From the NCBI RefSeq assembly GCF_003576645.1, contig NC_044917.1, forward strand, positions 21,410,791 through 21,474,790: DNA of 64,000 bases, read 5' to 3'. A program made the position numbers and the translations under genes. Positions 31,759-44,110 of this stretch are shown here, piece after piece. Positions within the stretch are counted from its first letter, which is position 1. Every line of letters starts with the position of its first letter. The DNA is from Ipomoea triloba (Eukaryota > Streptophyta > Magnoliopsida > Solanales > Convolvulaceae). The notes under the pieces were generated by a model, which saw nothing but the letters and a program-made list of their open reading frames with translations, was not told where the DNA came from and did no database searches.

Positions 31759-33464
31759 CTAAAGCGCAACAGAAACATGGAAAGCTCTTGGCAGCGGCAT
31801 GGCATCGGAGACAATGGGACTGCCCAAATACTCAACTGTGGAGTTGTTGAAGCAGTAGACGGGGGCTTGCCAATTTGGGTCCGACAGAACTTTTCCCACT
31901 TCAAATGTCATCACATGTGCCACCATTCCTGCGGTTCATAAAAAACATCAAATCATGTTCCTCAACATTATAGAACTAGGGATACAGTGTGTAAATTTCA
32001 TAAACATTACCAACTTTGTAAATATCAAAGTTTGTAATTACAAACTTTGTAATATATTGTGGTGACAATTTCATACTCTCATATTTAGCTCGATGGCCAA
32101 AGTTCGTAATAATTATAAAATTGTCATCGTATTTTTTTTTTTATTTTTGAGCAAATGGGATTATTCGGTATTGTTCTTGTATTATCCTAATTTATATTTC
32201 TCTACAGTTATACATAAAACACATGTTAATTAGACATGAACTACAAGCCAAATTGCAACATTCACATTCACGGTTCTGTTGCTCAAGGACAAAAAATTGT
32301 AATCTGTTTATAAAGAAAAGACTATATTTTGCAACTATTAAGCAAAATATAAACAAAGACTGAGAAATTTAAAATGCATTTTTTTCCTTATAATTACAGT
32401 ATTATATATTAAAATATAAAAATTCATTCAGACTCGCTAGCCCAGTTTAAAGATACTTTAATTGGATTTGATGAACTAACTTACTTGAGCTGTGAGCATA
32501 AGTTTAGCGAAATAGTAACAGATCAGATTCTAAAAATAACTCACCAATAGCGTCACTACTCACTAGTTTACCACCTACCTGGGATTAAACTTATTCTAAA
32601 TGAGCCAGGATCCTAACTTCACCGTAAAAACTAGTTTAAATTTGGTTCCAACTTAAGTGCTCCTTCACAATTTCTTATGAAGTCAATGTAAGATCGACAC
32701 TCCGGCCTCTCAACAAGAGTATTAAATGATATGGGCGTTAAAACTAGCTTAAGGTTTAGCCCCAAATTTTTTGTGACTACAATCTAACATACTTGTAATA
32801 TCTGCTCAACAACATGATATGTAATATTCTTAATTGGGATGAGACTCAAACTTAAATACTACTCTACAATCTCTTGTGGAGTCGATGTGGGATTATATCA
32901 TATTCGTATGGAAGATTTAAAGCATAAATTAGGTAAAACATGGTTAAAAGGTTAAATAAAAGAAGAATTACCTGTGTAGAAAGCCCAATAAACAGGTCTT
33001 TTAGAGACGACATCCTCGTAGTACCAGATGAACTCAACCTTCTCCCACACATTACACAGGAACCCATCCATGTACTTCTGACCCAGGTAATTCGCCCCAT
33101 CAAGCCAGTCGGGTCTTAGGATGCCCACCGGCACATCCAACACTTGGCACTCGCGGCTCGAGTCCAGCGTGTATATGAAGGATGTCCCATTGTTCCATTC
33201 CAGGTCGTAGACGAGGTTACCCAGCTGGTTCTGGATGATGTTGAAGTTCCTGCCGTTGGGCCAGTCGTACCAGAGGTCGATCATCTGCAGAGTGCCCTTG
33301 CTGGTGATGTTGATGAAGAGGATTGAGTGGAATTGCAGTGGCCATGGGGTGGGGATTGGCTCCGGATCTCCGGCATTCGGGTTTGATTCGGTCGAGGAGG
33401 AGGAGAAAAAGAAGAGGTATGCGAGGATGAGGGTGGAGATTTTGGGGTTTCTTGAAAACTGCAT
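31759..33464 (-). CDS. At4g14100-like secreted protein, copy A
   Basis: Plant protein of unknown activity, annotated in Arabidopsis only by locus (At4g14100, At3g23760), sometimes loosely as a glycosyl transferase. Two exons: 33464-32972 and 31928-31759 (TAG), GT-AG, phase 1; 220 residues. Residues 1-25 ([17 protein letters not shown]) form a signal peptide. Conserved blocks: [64 protein letters not shown] and [18 protein letters not shown], then exon 2 with [20 protein letters not shown]. Cysteines at CQVL, LCNV and VYCF may form disulfides. The reading frame is intact. The 1043-bp intron is AT-rich with a small palindrome near 32020-32050. It is tandem with the copy at 35994-37023, same strand. 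Confidence 0.93.
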
Positions 33465-33647
33465 TTCTTGTTTAATTTGGAAAAAGAATGGACATAAGGG
33501 GACATAGATAAGGTTGTTCTACTTAAATACTCTACTACGGAGTATAAATTTCTCAATTTTCTTCAAATTCATTCAAATTGATATCTCAAAAATCTACTCT
33601 CACAAACTCTTATGCAATATTTTCTATTAGAAATTCAGAATTAAATA

Positions 33648-34895
33648 TTAGGGTGCGTTTGTCGCACCATCGGAATAGGACTCAAATACTTGGTAATAAT
33701 AATAGATTTTGGTGAAAGTATTTTGCATGTTTGATAATAGCTAGGGTATAATTGGAATGATTAATAATATTGTTATTTAGTTATGTATGATCCTATAATG
33801 GGAATAAAAGTTTTAAAAATATAAAAACAAAAAATCAAAACAATTTATTCTAGACAAAAACTTGTGTGAGACCGTCTCACCGTGAGACGGATTGAGTCAA
33901 AATGAAAATGTTATACGCACAAATGTCATACTTATATGCTCAAATGTAATACTAATTAGAAATAAAATTTTTGTTTTTTATAAAAATAAATGTAATACTT
34001 TTAAAGAGAAAATACAATACTTTTACATTTCGATTTAAAAGATTACATTTTTCTTCAAAAGTATTATATTTTTCCTTATAAGTGATGAGCACTTGTCAAC
34101 ATTACTTATTGTAAAAAATGTAATAATTTTTCTCTTATAAGTAACAAAAATTGTATTCCTGATTAATATTATATTTGAGCATATAAGTATGACATTTACA
34201 CATATAAATATGACATTTACATGTTGTTTCAATCCGACTCGACACGTCTCACGAATAAGGATCCGTGAGACGGTTTCACACAAGTGTGACCCTTTATTCT
34301 AATATAAAGACATCAAAAGCATCAATATGAACAAAATAAAAATAAAAATCTAAAAACACTAATTCAAATTTAAAAATCAAATTACCAATTACGAGGGAAA
34401 ATAATGGAATGAAACCCTTATTTTATTAAGCCTTTCCCAATAGTATGGGATTTTTAAAGATATTTTACGGGTGTAATTAAGAAAGAAAAAATGAGAATGG
34501 AAGAACAAAAAGAAACAAAAAAAAAAAAGAAACAAAAAAAAATACTGTTAAAAATTTAAAAAAAATAATAATAAAAAGAAATTACGTGCCCGCCTGGGCA
34601 CGTGAGGCGCCTCTTTTCCTTGCAGTAGCTCTCACTTTGACTGCAAAAATTCTAAATTTGCAGGGTATACTCTATATTTATCTTTCTTCCCCTTCTCTCC
34701 CCCACCTCATTTAACTTTTTATTAAAATTTGTGCAAAAATCATCAATGGGGAAGGTCTTAGGGAATGAGTTTTCTAATTAAGGGGATAATCAAATCTCAT
34801 TGTAGTAGTCTTCTAGAAACTTGCCAATTAAACAATAACAATGACTTTAATTCTCATTCCTGATAGCTAAACCTATGAACCAAACCCACCCTTAG
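33648..34895. mobile_element. TIR element hosting a nested MITE
   Basis: Ends TTAGGGTGCGTTTGTCGC and, inverted, CTAAGGGTGGGTTTGGTTC. The interior matches the smaller relative at 35145-35590: TCAAATACTTGGTA, TGATAATAG, TGTATGACCC/TGTATGATCC and ACATCAATATGAACAAA in the same order. A Mutator-like MITE (33853-34292) sits in the middle. About 808 bp without the insert and no transposase. Confidence 0.65.
33853..34292. mobile_element. Mutator-like MITE, intact, 9-bp target duplication
   Basis: 440 bp, ends GACAAAAACTTGTGTGAGAC and, inverted, GGGTCACACTTGTGTGAAAC, with a GTCTCACNGTGAGACGG palindrome near the left end. An exact 9-bp direct repeat TTTATTCTA flanks it (33844-33852, 34293-34301). Same family as 28919-29895. 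No coding capacity. Confidence 0.9.
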
Positions 34896-35144
34896 TGTTA
34901 GTCTCACTCAACTCTCAAATAATTCAAGATTATCTGATATGTTTTTCACCAAAACAAATCATGGTTAAACCTCTTTTGTGCTTCACATACTCTCTTTACT
35001 TTTAGCATGCCTCTGCGGTGTCTGATTCTACAACATATTCTTAATGAGATCAAACCAAACCATAATTAAGTTAATGAAGTGATGATCCTAGTCCTAAAGA
35101 TTGCTGTTTCATATAAACTCTAAATTGAACTAAATTGAACTAAG

Positions 35145-35590
35145 TGTGTGTTTGGTTCACACATGAAAATCGGAATCGAAATGAAAATCAAATACTTGGT
35201 ACTGATAATGAGTTTTGGTAAAAGTATTTTGTGTGTTGATAGTAGGGTGGAATTTAAATGATTTCCAATATTGATGTTTGGTTGTGTATGACCCTATAAT
35301 GAGAATAATGTTAAAAATATGAAAATGAAAAATCAAGGCAATTGATCCTAATATAATGACATCCAAAACATCAATATGAACAAAAAAAATCAAAACAAAA
35401 ATCTAAAAGTGCTAATCCAAACTTAAAATTAAAGTTAGATTACATGATACCCCTTTTAATTAAAAAATAAATTTTTAATTGAAGGTGTAATCAAAATTCA
35501 TAATTTTGTTTTAAAAGTTGTCAACCAAACATTATGATTTTGATTCTCATTCCTAATGTATAACTCATGAACCAAACACATCCTTAGTTC
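35145..35590. mobile_element. TIR element, second copy of the 33648 family
   Basis: Ends CTAAGTGTGTGTTTGGTTC and, inverted, CTAAGGATGTGTTTGGTTC. Internal landmarks are shared with 33648-34895. About 445 bp, no ORF. It lies between the two At4g14100-like genes, so it arrived after the duplication or marks their spacer. Confidence 0.7.
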
Positions 35591-35993
35591 CCTTAGTTAT
35601 TTTATTTATGCAAGTAATCGATCAAACATTCATACACATGCACTTTTGCTGTTCTTTTGGTTGTAACAAAATTAAAAGACATAATTGAAGCATGTGCTCC
35701 ATCCAACTAAAAGCCTAAGCTGGTAGTTAGACTGCGCATTTATGTTTATATTATATTATATTATATTTATGCTCACACGCCTCCCTTACTAAATTGAATC
35801 ATATAATCTATCCCAACTAAAAGTCTAAACTGATAGTTGAACTGCACATTTATGTTTATATTATATTTATGCTCACAGACATTATATATCATCAACCTAT
35901 GTAAGCTTATAAATGCAAAGATGACAGAGAAAGTAATTATACTTGGTACATACTATTCGAACAAACAAAGGAAAAAGTACTACTCGAACAAAC

Positions 35994-37023
35994 TTAGGAA
36001 AACAATAAAGTGTATTGTTTGTATGATTTCCCAACGCGAGAGAGATGATGTCTACCCAGATTTGGTACCAAAGATTTCTTCTTGTCCACAGCATCACCAA
36101 AGCAGTATTCAGGAGCTTGCCACTTTGAATCTTCAAGCACTCTTCCCACCTCAAATTTCATCACATGCTCTGTCAATCCTGCACCCCATATATATAAAAT
36201 AATGGCCTAAATTCACTATAGAGTAGTATGGTGAGACTAATTCAGTCAAACCCGATCTTATATTATCATACAGCTATTATTGAGGTATATACTGGCGGAG
36301 TAAATATGTCTTATCGTTCTTACTAAAAGTCAAACTAGAGATATTATTGGACCAACTTAATTGGAGTTATTCCAGTCATTGGAGTTATTGGAGTTATTCC
36401 AATCATAATTTTTGGTGCAATGGTAATCAGTTAATAGTTTAAAAGACAGTGTTTCGAAAATGTGCGGTCATATAAGAAAATAAAATTATGTCTATAACTA
36501 CTTTTGACTTAATAGAAAGTCCATGATCCTAAGAATGTGAAGGATGTTTTTAAGTACGTTTACCATCATAGAACTCCCAATACACGGGTATTTTGGTATC
36601 CACATCCTCGTAGTACCAGATGAAATCCACTTTCTCCCAGACGTTACACAAGAACCCATCCTTGTACCTGTGGCCGAGGTAGTTGGCTCCGGCGAGCCAG
36701 TCCGGCGGGAGGATGCCTACCGGGAATTGCAAGACGGTGCATTCGCGGTTGGAGTTCAAGGTAAAGACGAAGGAGGTGTGGTTGTTCCATTCGACATCGT
36801 ACAACGTTTCCCCCAGCTGGTAGTGGTTGATGTGGAAGTAACGTTTGTTAGGCCAGTCGTACCATAAGTCCACCATTCGCACCCCGCCAGTATAGTTCAT
36901 GACGGTAACTGCGTGGAATTGCGGCGGCCATGGCGCCGGGACTGGATCTTCCGACGCAGAAAGCCCACGGCACCGACACAGAAGGAGAATCGAGAAGCAT
37001 ATGGATTTGAGTGAGAAGAGCAT
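35994..37023 (-). CDS. At4g14100-like secreted protein, copy B
   Basis: Tandem paralogue of the gene at 31759-33464. Two exons with the intron at the same place and phase: 37023-36564 and 36178-35994 (TAA); 214 residues. I chose ATG 37023 because the frame upstream to 37050 has no ATG and the start MLFSLKSICFSILLLC is a signal peptide. Shared blocks: [85 protein letters not shown] and then HVMKFEVGRVLEDSKWQAP. The C-terminal tail (VDKKKSLVPNLG onward) differs wholly from copy A. The frame is intact. Biochemical role unknown. Confidence 0.92.
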
Positions 37024-37134
37024 AGCTGAGTTTTTTATTATCTTTTCCACACAAAGACTGCGTGTGTGGTGCGCATATTGATAAGGAGCGACGCAAAGAA
37101 TTTTATTTTATTTTATTTTATTTTATTTTATTTA

Positions 37135-37504
37135 GAGTTAATTCCATTTTTGGTCCTAGATTTATAGGTAACAATCCACTTTTAGTCCATTTTTATTAAA
37201 ATATTCACTTTTGGTCTTAGTATTATTGTGGCATGACCAATTTTGGTCCTTTATCAACAAATCAGTTTAAATATCGTTAAATACAATGACATTTCGGTCT
37301 TTAATTATGAATGTTTTCAAAAAAATAAACAAAAAAGAGATTGAAATGTCTTTGTATTTAATGATATTTCAACGATTTTATTGCTAGAGGACCAAAATTG
37401 GTCATGCCACAATAATACTAGGACCAAAAGTGGATGTTCTAATAAAAAAAGAACTAAAAGTTGATTGTCGCCTATAAATCTAGGACCAAAAATGGAATGA
37501 ACTC
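37135..37504. mobile_element. Mutator-like MITE, copy B, 9-bp target duplication
   Basis: 370 bp with arms of about 130 bp: GAGTTAATTCCATTTTTGG at the left, CCAAAAATGGAATGAACTC at the right. Flanked by TTTTATTTA at 37126-37134 and 37505-37513. Same family as 11420-11807. It lies about 110 bp upstream of the copy-B start codon, so in its promoter. Confidence 0.87.
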
Positions 37505-37513
37505 TTTTATTTA

Positions 37514-38594
37514 TGTGGCAATTACATATGAGTCAACCGGGTTAAATTCGACTACATTCAAGTTAGTCATAATTAATTTTTAAATTTGAATTTCAATGGG
37601 AGTTTGAACAGTTAGCTGGCTTAGTAATCTGTTCTAATTTAAACGGATTAATTATGAACAATCTAGACTGGTGTTTTTTATTTTATTTGAACCAAACAAG
37701 TCTTTCCTATAAATCAAAGAGTTAAATTGTAGTAGATTGGTAAGCCTATAAATCAAAGAGTTAAATTGTACTAGTAGATTGGTAATTCTTTAGTAAATTA
37801 TATACTTCTTTGTTTTAACAATAAGCTTATTTAATTTCAATTCCCGACGATAGTTAAATGTACCATAATAAAATATTAAGTTAATAATTTGAGTACCATA
37901 TTAAAAATTGCAGACAGTAAAATTTTACTTAACACAGCATGTTATGATTGATTGAAAAGCCTGTATGTGTTATAAACCGAGATTCAATGGACTATGAAAT
38001 GCAAGGGAACATTAGTAGTAATTGACTATTCATATATTATGGTGGTGAAAACAAGCATAATGTAATACGGAGTAACATGTTGAGTGTAGATCAACTAATC
38101 CTTAACACCACCCAATTTAGGTAGGAAAAACACATTCAGTGTTAGAGATTTGCCAGGATCAAAACTCGAATATTACACCGACTAATAACAGTAATGACAT
38201 ATTGAGAAAAATAATATAACAATTAGAAAAGAGAAAAATAGAGAAACACAAAATTTAAGTGGTTCGATCAAAGTGATCTACATCTAGACGAAAGTCCTTA
38301 GTCCTTCCTACTTAAACTACTTTCCTAGCTATAGAAAACAGCAAAAGTGTATTGCACATGAAAAAAACCAAAAAGAAAATAATTAAAATTATTAAATCAA
38401 TTACAGCTAAGTGGAAGCAACCTCTGCAGAAATGATGCTACTCAAGAAAATGACTAAAGCTACAAAACAGACATTTTCTTAAATCTCTCATGAGTATGTA
38501 AGTGATACAATGTAGATCAGAAAAAAGATTTTGTTTCTGTAGTGGCAGACGGTTTCACTGATATTGAATCTATAATCAGTCTTCACAGCCTTAG
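37514..38594. other. Gene-free spacer and SDR 3' flank
   Basis: AT-rich, with one short direct repeat (CCTATAAATCAAAGAGTTAAA at about 37709 and 37746) and no coding signal. The part next to 38594 is the likely SDR 3'UTR. Confidence 0.4.
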
Positions 38595-41009
38595 TTAGAA
38601 GTTTATCTCTCGCCTCTCAGCGAAAAACTTACCAGTTACAAACTTGTCGGGGATCAGCGACAGCCAGACTGGAGTATCAGCTGCTTCTTCGGGAGAAATA
38701 CTCCCCGCCCAACCAGTCAAGGCAGTCTTGACCCAACCTGGGCAATAGCAGTTTATATAGATTTTTTGACCATCTGGACGGTCTGAAAGTTCCCGTGCCA
38801 TTAGTCTAGTGAAAGCATTAACTGCAAGTTTTGACACTGAGTAGTCGGTAAAAGTTTGAGGCCATCCACCAGATTCCCAAGTCCCTTCTTTTACTTGTTT
38901 TAAAAATGACTCCACAGTCTGATCAATCAATTCCTCTGATAATTTGTCTACATCCTCCAGTTTTTTTCTCAATTCATCATTTTGAAGTTTCTGGGAAAAC
39001 CAAGCAAGTGCAAGTTATGTGAAAGAAAACGGAATTGAACAAACTTATAATGAATTGTGCAAGATTAACAAAATTTGGCTCATAGGCTAAAAGAGCAGAT
39101 CAAAACATAGCCCTTACACTTAGTCTTCCTAACCGTGATGTCACACTAACAATATGACCACCAGCAGCTGTTGATCTCATTAACGGAATCATAGTTTTGG
39201 TCATGTTTTTGGTTCCATAATAGTTTGTCTTGATAACGGTTTCTGCATTCTCTACAGAGTTACTTGTGCCGACATTGAAATTCACCCCTGCATTGTTTAT
39301 CTAAACATTTGGGAATGGTTAGTGAATGCTTCACAAAACTATTAAAGAACGAAGTAGAAATACAACCAAAAAAGGGCAAACTTTAAGTAGAATGAGATAA
39401 AGCAGTTCTATGACTGAACAAGGGCAACGCATAAAAAAGACTGATACTGCTACACTTTTCGCTTTAAAAAACTTTGGCATGAACCAAGCATCGTACCAGT
39501 ATATCTAAACCCCCGTATGTCTCTTTTAACCATTCAGAAAATGATTTTAGTGATGAAGGATCCACAATATCTAGTTGATGGAATGCCACATTAAGACCTC
39601 CTTCCTGCATGACTTTCACCGCTTCTTCCCCAACACCTGTCTCTCGTGAAGTAACAACTACTGTCAACCCATGCATTCCAAGTTGGTGCGCAATCTCAAA
39701 TCCAATTCCTCTATTCGCACCAGTCACCACAGCAATTGTGTCAGATGTCCACCATCTGAACATAATCCGACATTTATAATGATAAGCTCAACATTCATAA
39801 CTCAAATATAGAAGTACTAGTATATGTTTGATGTTTCACTGAATAAAGCAAGTTATTTCCATATACTCACTACCATGTTAGGTATAGTTTAAAAAATGAA
39901 AAAACTTATTCACATTGCAATAGAGTTAATACCCAATTTAGTCCTCGATTATAGTGGTTTTTCTCGATTTAGTCCTAAACGATTTTTTGTGCTTAATTAG
40001 GTCCTCGACTTTGATGGTTTTACCCAATTGAGTCCTTGGCTATTAGAACCAAGGACTAAATCGAGAAAATTCACTATAGTTGAGGATTAAATTGGGTAAA
40101 ACCACTATAGTCGAAGACTAACTTGGTAAAACTACTATAGTCGATGACTAAATTGGGTATTAATAAAGATGAAATTACCAAGCTATCTTAACAAAGGACT
40201 CAATTGAGTAAAACCATCAAAGTTGAGGACCTAATTAAGCATAAAAAGTCGTTTAGAACTAAATTGAGAAAAACCACTATAGTCGATGACTAAATTGGGT
40301 ACTAACTCCATTGCAATATATTGTTCCACAAGCTCTCAGTGTAGAGCACATATTTATGCCATTCACATTGCAAAACTTGTACACACAACCAAAGGAAAAC
40401 AATACCAAACTTTCAATAGAACAGAAGATAACTTGTCTTCTCCTTCTTTTCCTAGCACTAGCCTACAAACACCTACCTTACCATGAAGGTCAAGAGCAAA
40501 AGGCCAAATGCTATCACAAACCTAAGCCAAAGCACATTTTCATGTCTTTGTTAACCCATACAAATTTTCTATTTTGACAATCTGCACAAATACCAAAATA
40601 TAAGGAAAAGGGTCCTCATTATCACCCAAAAATTGACAAGCCTTTCATTTCCCACTCTGTATGTGCAATTCTTCAATGCTCAAATGATTAATTAATCAAT
40701 TTTGAATCCATTTCCCTAAAACGAACACAAAAATTTCATGAAAACTTCATACTCTCAAATTCATTGGTGGCCAAGCTATGTGAATTGATATTTCACTGAT
40801 AATGCAGCTTCAGATAAACAATGGGGCTCAACAAAATCAAATAAGGGCCATAATAATAACAGAATAAATTGGACCGGAACATCAAAGATTGTAGCTTTAA
40901 GGTTTCCTGTTGTTTACCTTTGGTGATCTGAGTAGGGAATGGTACGGAGAAGAGAAATCTCTTGGCGCCTCTTCTCTCTTTTCTCCTTTGCCTTCTCTTT
41001 TTTATCCAT
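38595..41009 (-). CDS. Short-chain dehydrogenase/reductase (At5g51030-like SDR)
   Basis: Classical-type NAD(P)H-dependent SDR close to plant carbonyl reductase and neomenthol-dehydrogenase-like enzymes; substrate unknown. Four exons: 41009-40918, 39755-39497, 39300-39118, 38990-38595 (TAA), GT-AG with matching phases; 309 residues. Exon 1 is short and easy to miss: MDKKEKAKEKREKRR then LLRTIPYSDHQ, a basic N-terminus typical of this subgroup. Cofactor motif TGANRGIG (about residues 45-52), NNAG, catalytic Ser in HIVSVTSRLGRL, and catalytic YxxxK in FTDYSVSKLAVNAFTR are all present, then CPGWVKTALTG and the end GKFFAERREINF. The frame is intact. Intron 1 carries a Mutator-like MITE. From memory, the Arabidopsis homologue is next to CRL, in line with the order here. 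Confidence 0.95.
39923..40308. mobile_element. Mutator-like MITE in SDR intron 1, 10-bp target duplication
   Basis: 386 bp, ends GAGTTAATACCCAATTTAGT and, inverted, GAGTTAGTACCCAATTTAGT. Flanked by an exact CATTGCAATA (39913-39922, 40309-40318). The interior has several inverted and direct sub-repeats of ACCACTATAGTCGA. It shares the GAGTTA end with 11420 and 37135 but the interior differs, so it is a sister family. Confidence 0.88.
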
Positions 41010-41235
41010 AATTTCCGACCTTTTCTGTTCATCTACTCCGTATAATATAATGCCTCAGCTTCTGTAAGATATTTCCTCCATTTTTCTTGTCTCTATTTTT
41101 TCTTTCTGAGAATTGGGAGGGAGAGAAAGAGAATGGCTGGGTATGCCGTCCGCAACATAACAGAAACAGTTTCTTCTTGCGGTATATTTGGAGCAACTGC
41201 CCCGTGTGCTCCCAACAATCCATTCAACAAGCTTG

Positions 41236-41560
41236 ATCTAATTACTACGAAGTATTTTTTTTTTTTTTTCAAGCTTGATCTAATTACTACGAAGTATTTT
41301 TTTTTTTTTTTTAAGTAAACATTGACTCTATTTGGCATACCTAGTTTATAAGCTAGCTAAAAAGCCAATAGGTGAAATTGAAAGTTAGTAATCACTAGCT
41401 AAAAAGCCAATAGGTGAAATTGAAAGTTAGTAATCAATAAGTTAACTAATTGTAATTAAGATGTTTAGTAAAATTCTCTACTGAGTTAACTAATTGTAAT
41501 TAAGATGTTTAGTAAAATTCTCTATTGAATAAGATGATAAATGTAAAAAATATAAAAATG
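41236..41560 (+). repeat. Local tandem duplications upstream of SDR
   Basis: Three pairs of near-exact direct repeats in a row: AAGCTTGATCTAATTACTAC plus poly-T (twice, 41229-41315), AGCTAAAAAGCCAATAGGTG (twice, 41355-41430), and GTTAACTAATTGTAATTAAG (twice, 41433-41525). Likely slippage or repair products in the region before the SDR promoter. Confidence 0.75.
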
Positions 41561-41674
41561 ACATTTTTATAAATTTATATATTCAAATTTAAATTTACAT
41601 CTACAAACCTAATAAAAGTTAATAAAGTTAGGCTCGTAAGGATAACTAAAAAATGTTGGTGTAATTGTTTTTTT

Positions 41675-41985
41675 TGGGAAAATTGTAATTTATGCTCCTC
41701 TATAATATGTCAATTATTAATGTCACTCCTGAATTATTATTGGTGTAATTGTTGCCCCTCAATTTTCAAAAGGGTACATATATTGCCCCTCCAGTACCAT
41801 ACGAGAGGGGCAATATATGTACCATTTTGAAAATTGAGGGGTAATATTTACACTACGAGAGGGCAATATATTTATATATGTATCGTTTTGAAAATTGAAG
41901 GGCAACATTCACACCACTAATAATTCAGGAGTAACATTGATAATTAGCATATTATGGAGGGGCATAAATTACAATTTTCCCTTTG
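41675..41985. mobile_element. Inverted-repeat MITE
   Basis: Ends GGGAAAATTGTAATTTATGC and, inverted, GGGAAAATTGTAATTTATGC, a perfect 20-bp match, with arms reaching the centre (CAATATATGTACCATTTTG). T-rich direct repeats (TTGTTTTTTTT) on both sides may be the target duplication. No ORF. Confidence 0.82.
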
Positions 41986-42374
41986 TTTTTTTTTTTTGAA
42001 ATGAATGGTTCATATTATTTTGATTTTAGTATTTTCTTTTTATATTTTTCATACTTTATTCTCTATTATATCATTTACTTTTCCTAAATACCCCAACATT
42101 TCGTCATTCCGTTAACTATTTATTATTCTTAACTTACTCATTGATTTTCATAATGAAAGTTTTACGTTCGAAGCTCATCAAAATCAAATTTGACCTAATT
42201 GTTAAACACATACTATGAATATGTTAGTGTGTATTATGGTTGCAGTAGGCACTAGGCGCTTGTCGGGTGGTAGACTAACGCCTAGCGCCTAACTGGTCTA
42301 GGCGAAACCTAGGCGGTGACCTATAAAAACAAAAAAGTAATGCATGTGTGTGGGTGTATGCCATATTATATATG

Positions 42375-42380
<6 letters not shown>

Positions 42381-42440
<60 letters not shown>
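42381..42440. repeat. (TA)n microsatellite
   Basis: About 30 TA units, followed at once by GGGTCCGGATCAGGTGAGGA, a terminus-like sequence similar in style to 21405. Possible left border of the decayed element to 47.5 kb. Confidence 0.85.
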
Positions 42441-42444
<4 letters not shown>

Positions 42445-43359
42445 CCGGATCAGGTGAGGACCTAGCCTTAGGTGAGGACATGAGGACTAATCCAGAGCAT
42501 CCATTTGTTTCGATCTAAAGGCTGGCGCTAATTGATAACTTATGCCACAGGGGCATTACCGTCAACTCTACTAAATCCCATTTGCATGGGATTAACTCCC
42601 CCATTTAAATAGATAATTTATAAACACATGGACGACGGTTTTGCAACGTAATCCACAGACGACCACCACTCAAAGGCTCCCTGGTATTTGACTCTGCAAT
42701 TTTGGCAACACCCAAGACCAGGCAAGACGATGCAGGTATGTTTTCTTCAATCATAAATTCAATAGAATTACGACTACGAAGGGTTCGACCGCAACTTATT
42801 GCGTACATTGCTTGTCTGTGATAATCACACGGGGGGAGCTTAAGATTAGATAAACTACATGAACGGAATAATACATAGGCAGAGGGTGTTCATGCGCATG
42901 CCCTGACCAAATGGGCTAAAATCATAAACAAGAACAATGTCTAGGGTATTTGTATACCACGTGACTATGCAGTGCAATGCCGGCATTGATGATGTGCAAT
43001 GTTGTAATACATACTTGCATCTTAGCCATAGGGCTACTGTGCTGGCTAATACTTCCCGAGACGGTGTTTAATCAGAAATAGGTTTACTATCTAGTCTTTT
43101 GCAAACCATGAGGCTGCGAGTGTGCAATGCCATTATTGGTACTGTGCACCGTTACAGGTGATAAAATGCAACATAGAATTTGGTAATGTGCAACTCTCCC
43201 CCAGACCTGGGGAGAAACGACCATACTGTCTAAAACTGCGAAAACCCAATTTTAAATATAGACATACCCCATGGGCCATCACACTAAGGGTTTATGCACT
43301 TTTAAATATGAATACTATAGAGTATTTTGATATAAACCTACAAAAATGCAGGTGAAGAC

Positions 43360-43570
43360 AAATTCAACGGCGATGGTGCAAATGGGGGTGGATTGCACCG
43401 TGTTCAGCAACTTATTGCACCAATGCGCTTCAGATCTACGCGCTTCAGTTTCAATGACTACACAAAAATTGTGAAACTGACCGGATCAAAGCCAAAACGT
43501 GTTTGCCTCAAGTGTAAATAGTTAGGATGACATGATAGTCGTAATTCCCCAAATGTGAAATGAGTACAAA
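43360..43570 (+). pseudogene. FAR1/MULE-type C-terminal remnant 1
   Basis: Plus frame from about 43360 reads MRFRSTRFSFNDYTKIVK, then PKRVCLKCK, stop, HDSRNSPNVK. This is a broken zinc knuckle of the C(x)2C(x)4H(x)4C type found at the end of FAR1-related and Mutator transposases; the last Cys position is Ser and stops interrupt it. It parallels 44190-44330. Confidence 0.45.
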
Positions 43571-43879
43571 AATTGGAATGTTTGCCTTTGTAATGGTTAT
43601 AAATACTTCGCTTTTTTTTCCCAACACTCTTGAATGCCTACTTGTGGAATGGTTTTGGCAACAATGACTTTATTATTAAACTTCGTAATGTCTGCTTTTA
43701 GAATGGTTTTGTCATAGATGATTATAAAGCTAAAATGTTATACGTAAAAAACACCAGCCACAATAAGCACAGTATACCGGTTTACTTCCCCCTTCCCTCC
43801 CGGCAACCCACGCACAAGCACATTGAATCACATGTCAACCGTCCTTTCAAATTGCGTTGCAAACCTAATAAAGGTAATA

Positions 43880-44110
43880 GTTTGCAAGACGAGAGCATAA
43901 TCTGAGAACATAATTAACCAAGACGAGAGCATAATCTGAGAACATAATTAACCAAGACGAGAGCTCACCAATTGTGCACCACAGTTCTAGATTTAGTGCA
44001 TTACTCAATATCATGGTATGCAAAAGCACATAGCGAACTGGGCATTGAGAAAATATATCTTGTCCACAAACTCCAAAAGAAAATATATCTTGCCCACAAA
44101 CTCCAAAGAT
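43880..44110 (+). repeat. Small tandem duplications
   Basis: A 34-bp unit (AAGACGAGAGCATAATCTGA onward) occurs twice and starts a third time (43887-43964). Then AAAATATATCTTGYCCACAA is repeated at about 44049 and 44081. Confidence 0.8.

Noticed and set aside
33144..33507. Plus-strand ORFs over the At4g14100-like exon 1 (also 36544-36867)
   Set aside because: Shadows of the minus-strand coding exons, which match a known family.
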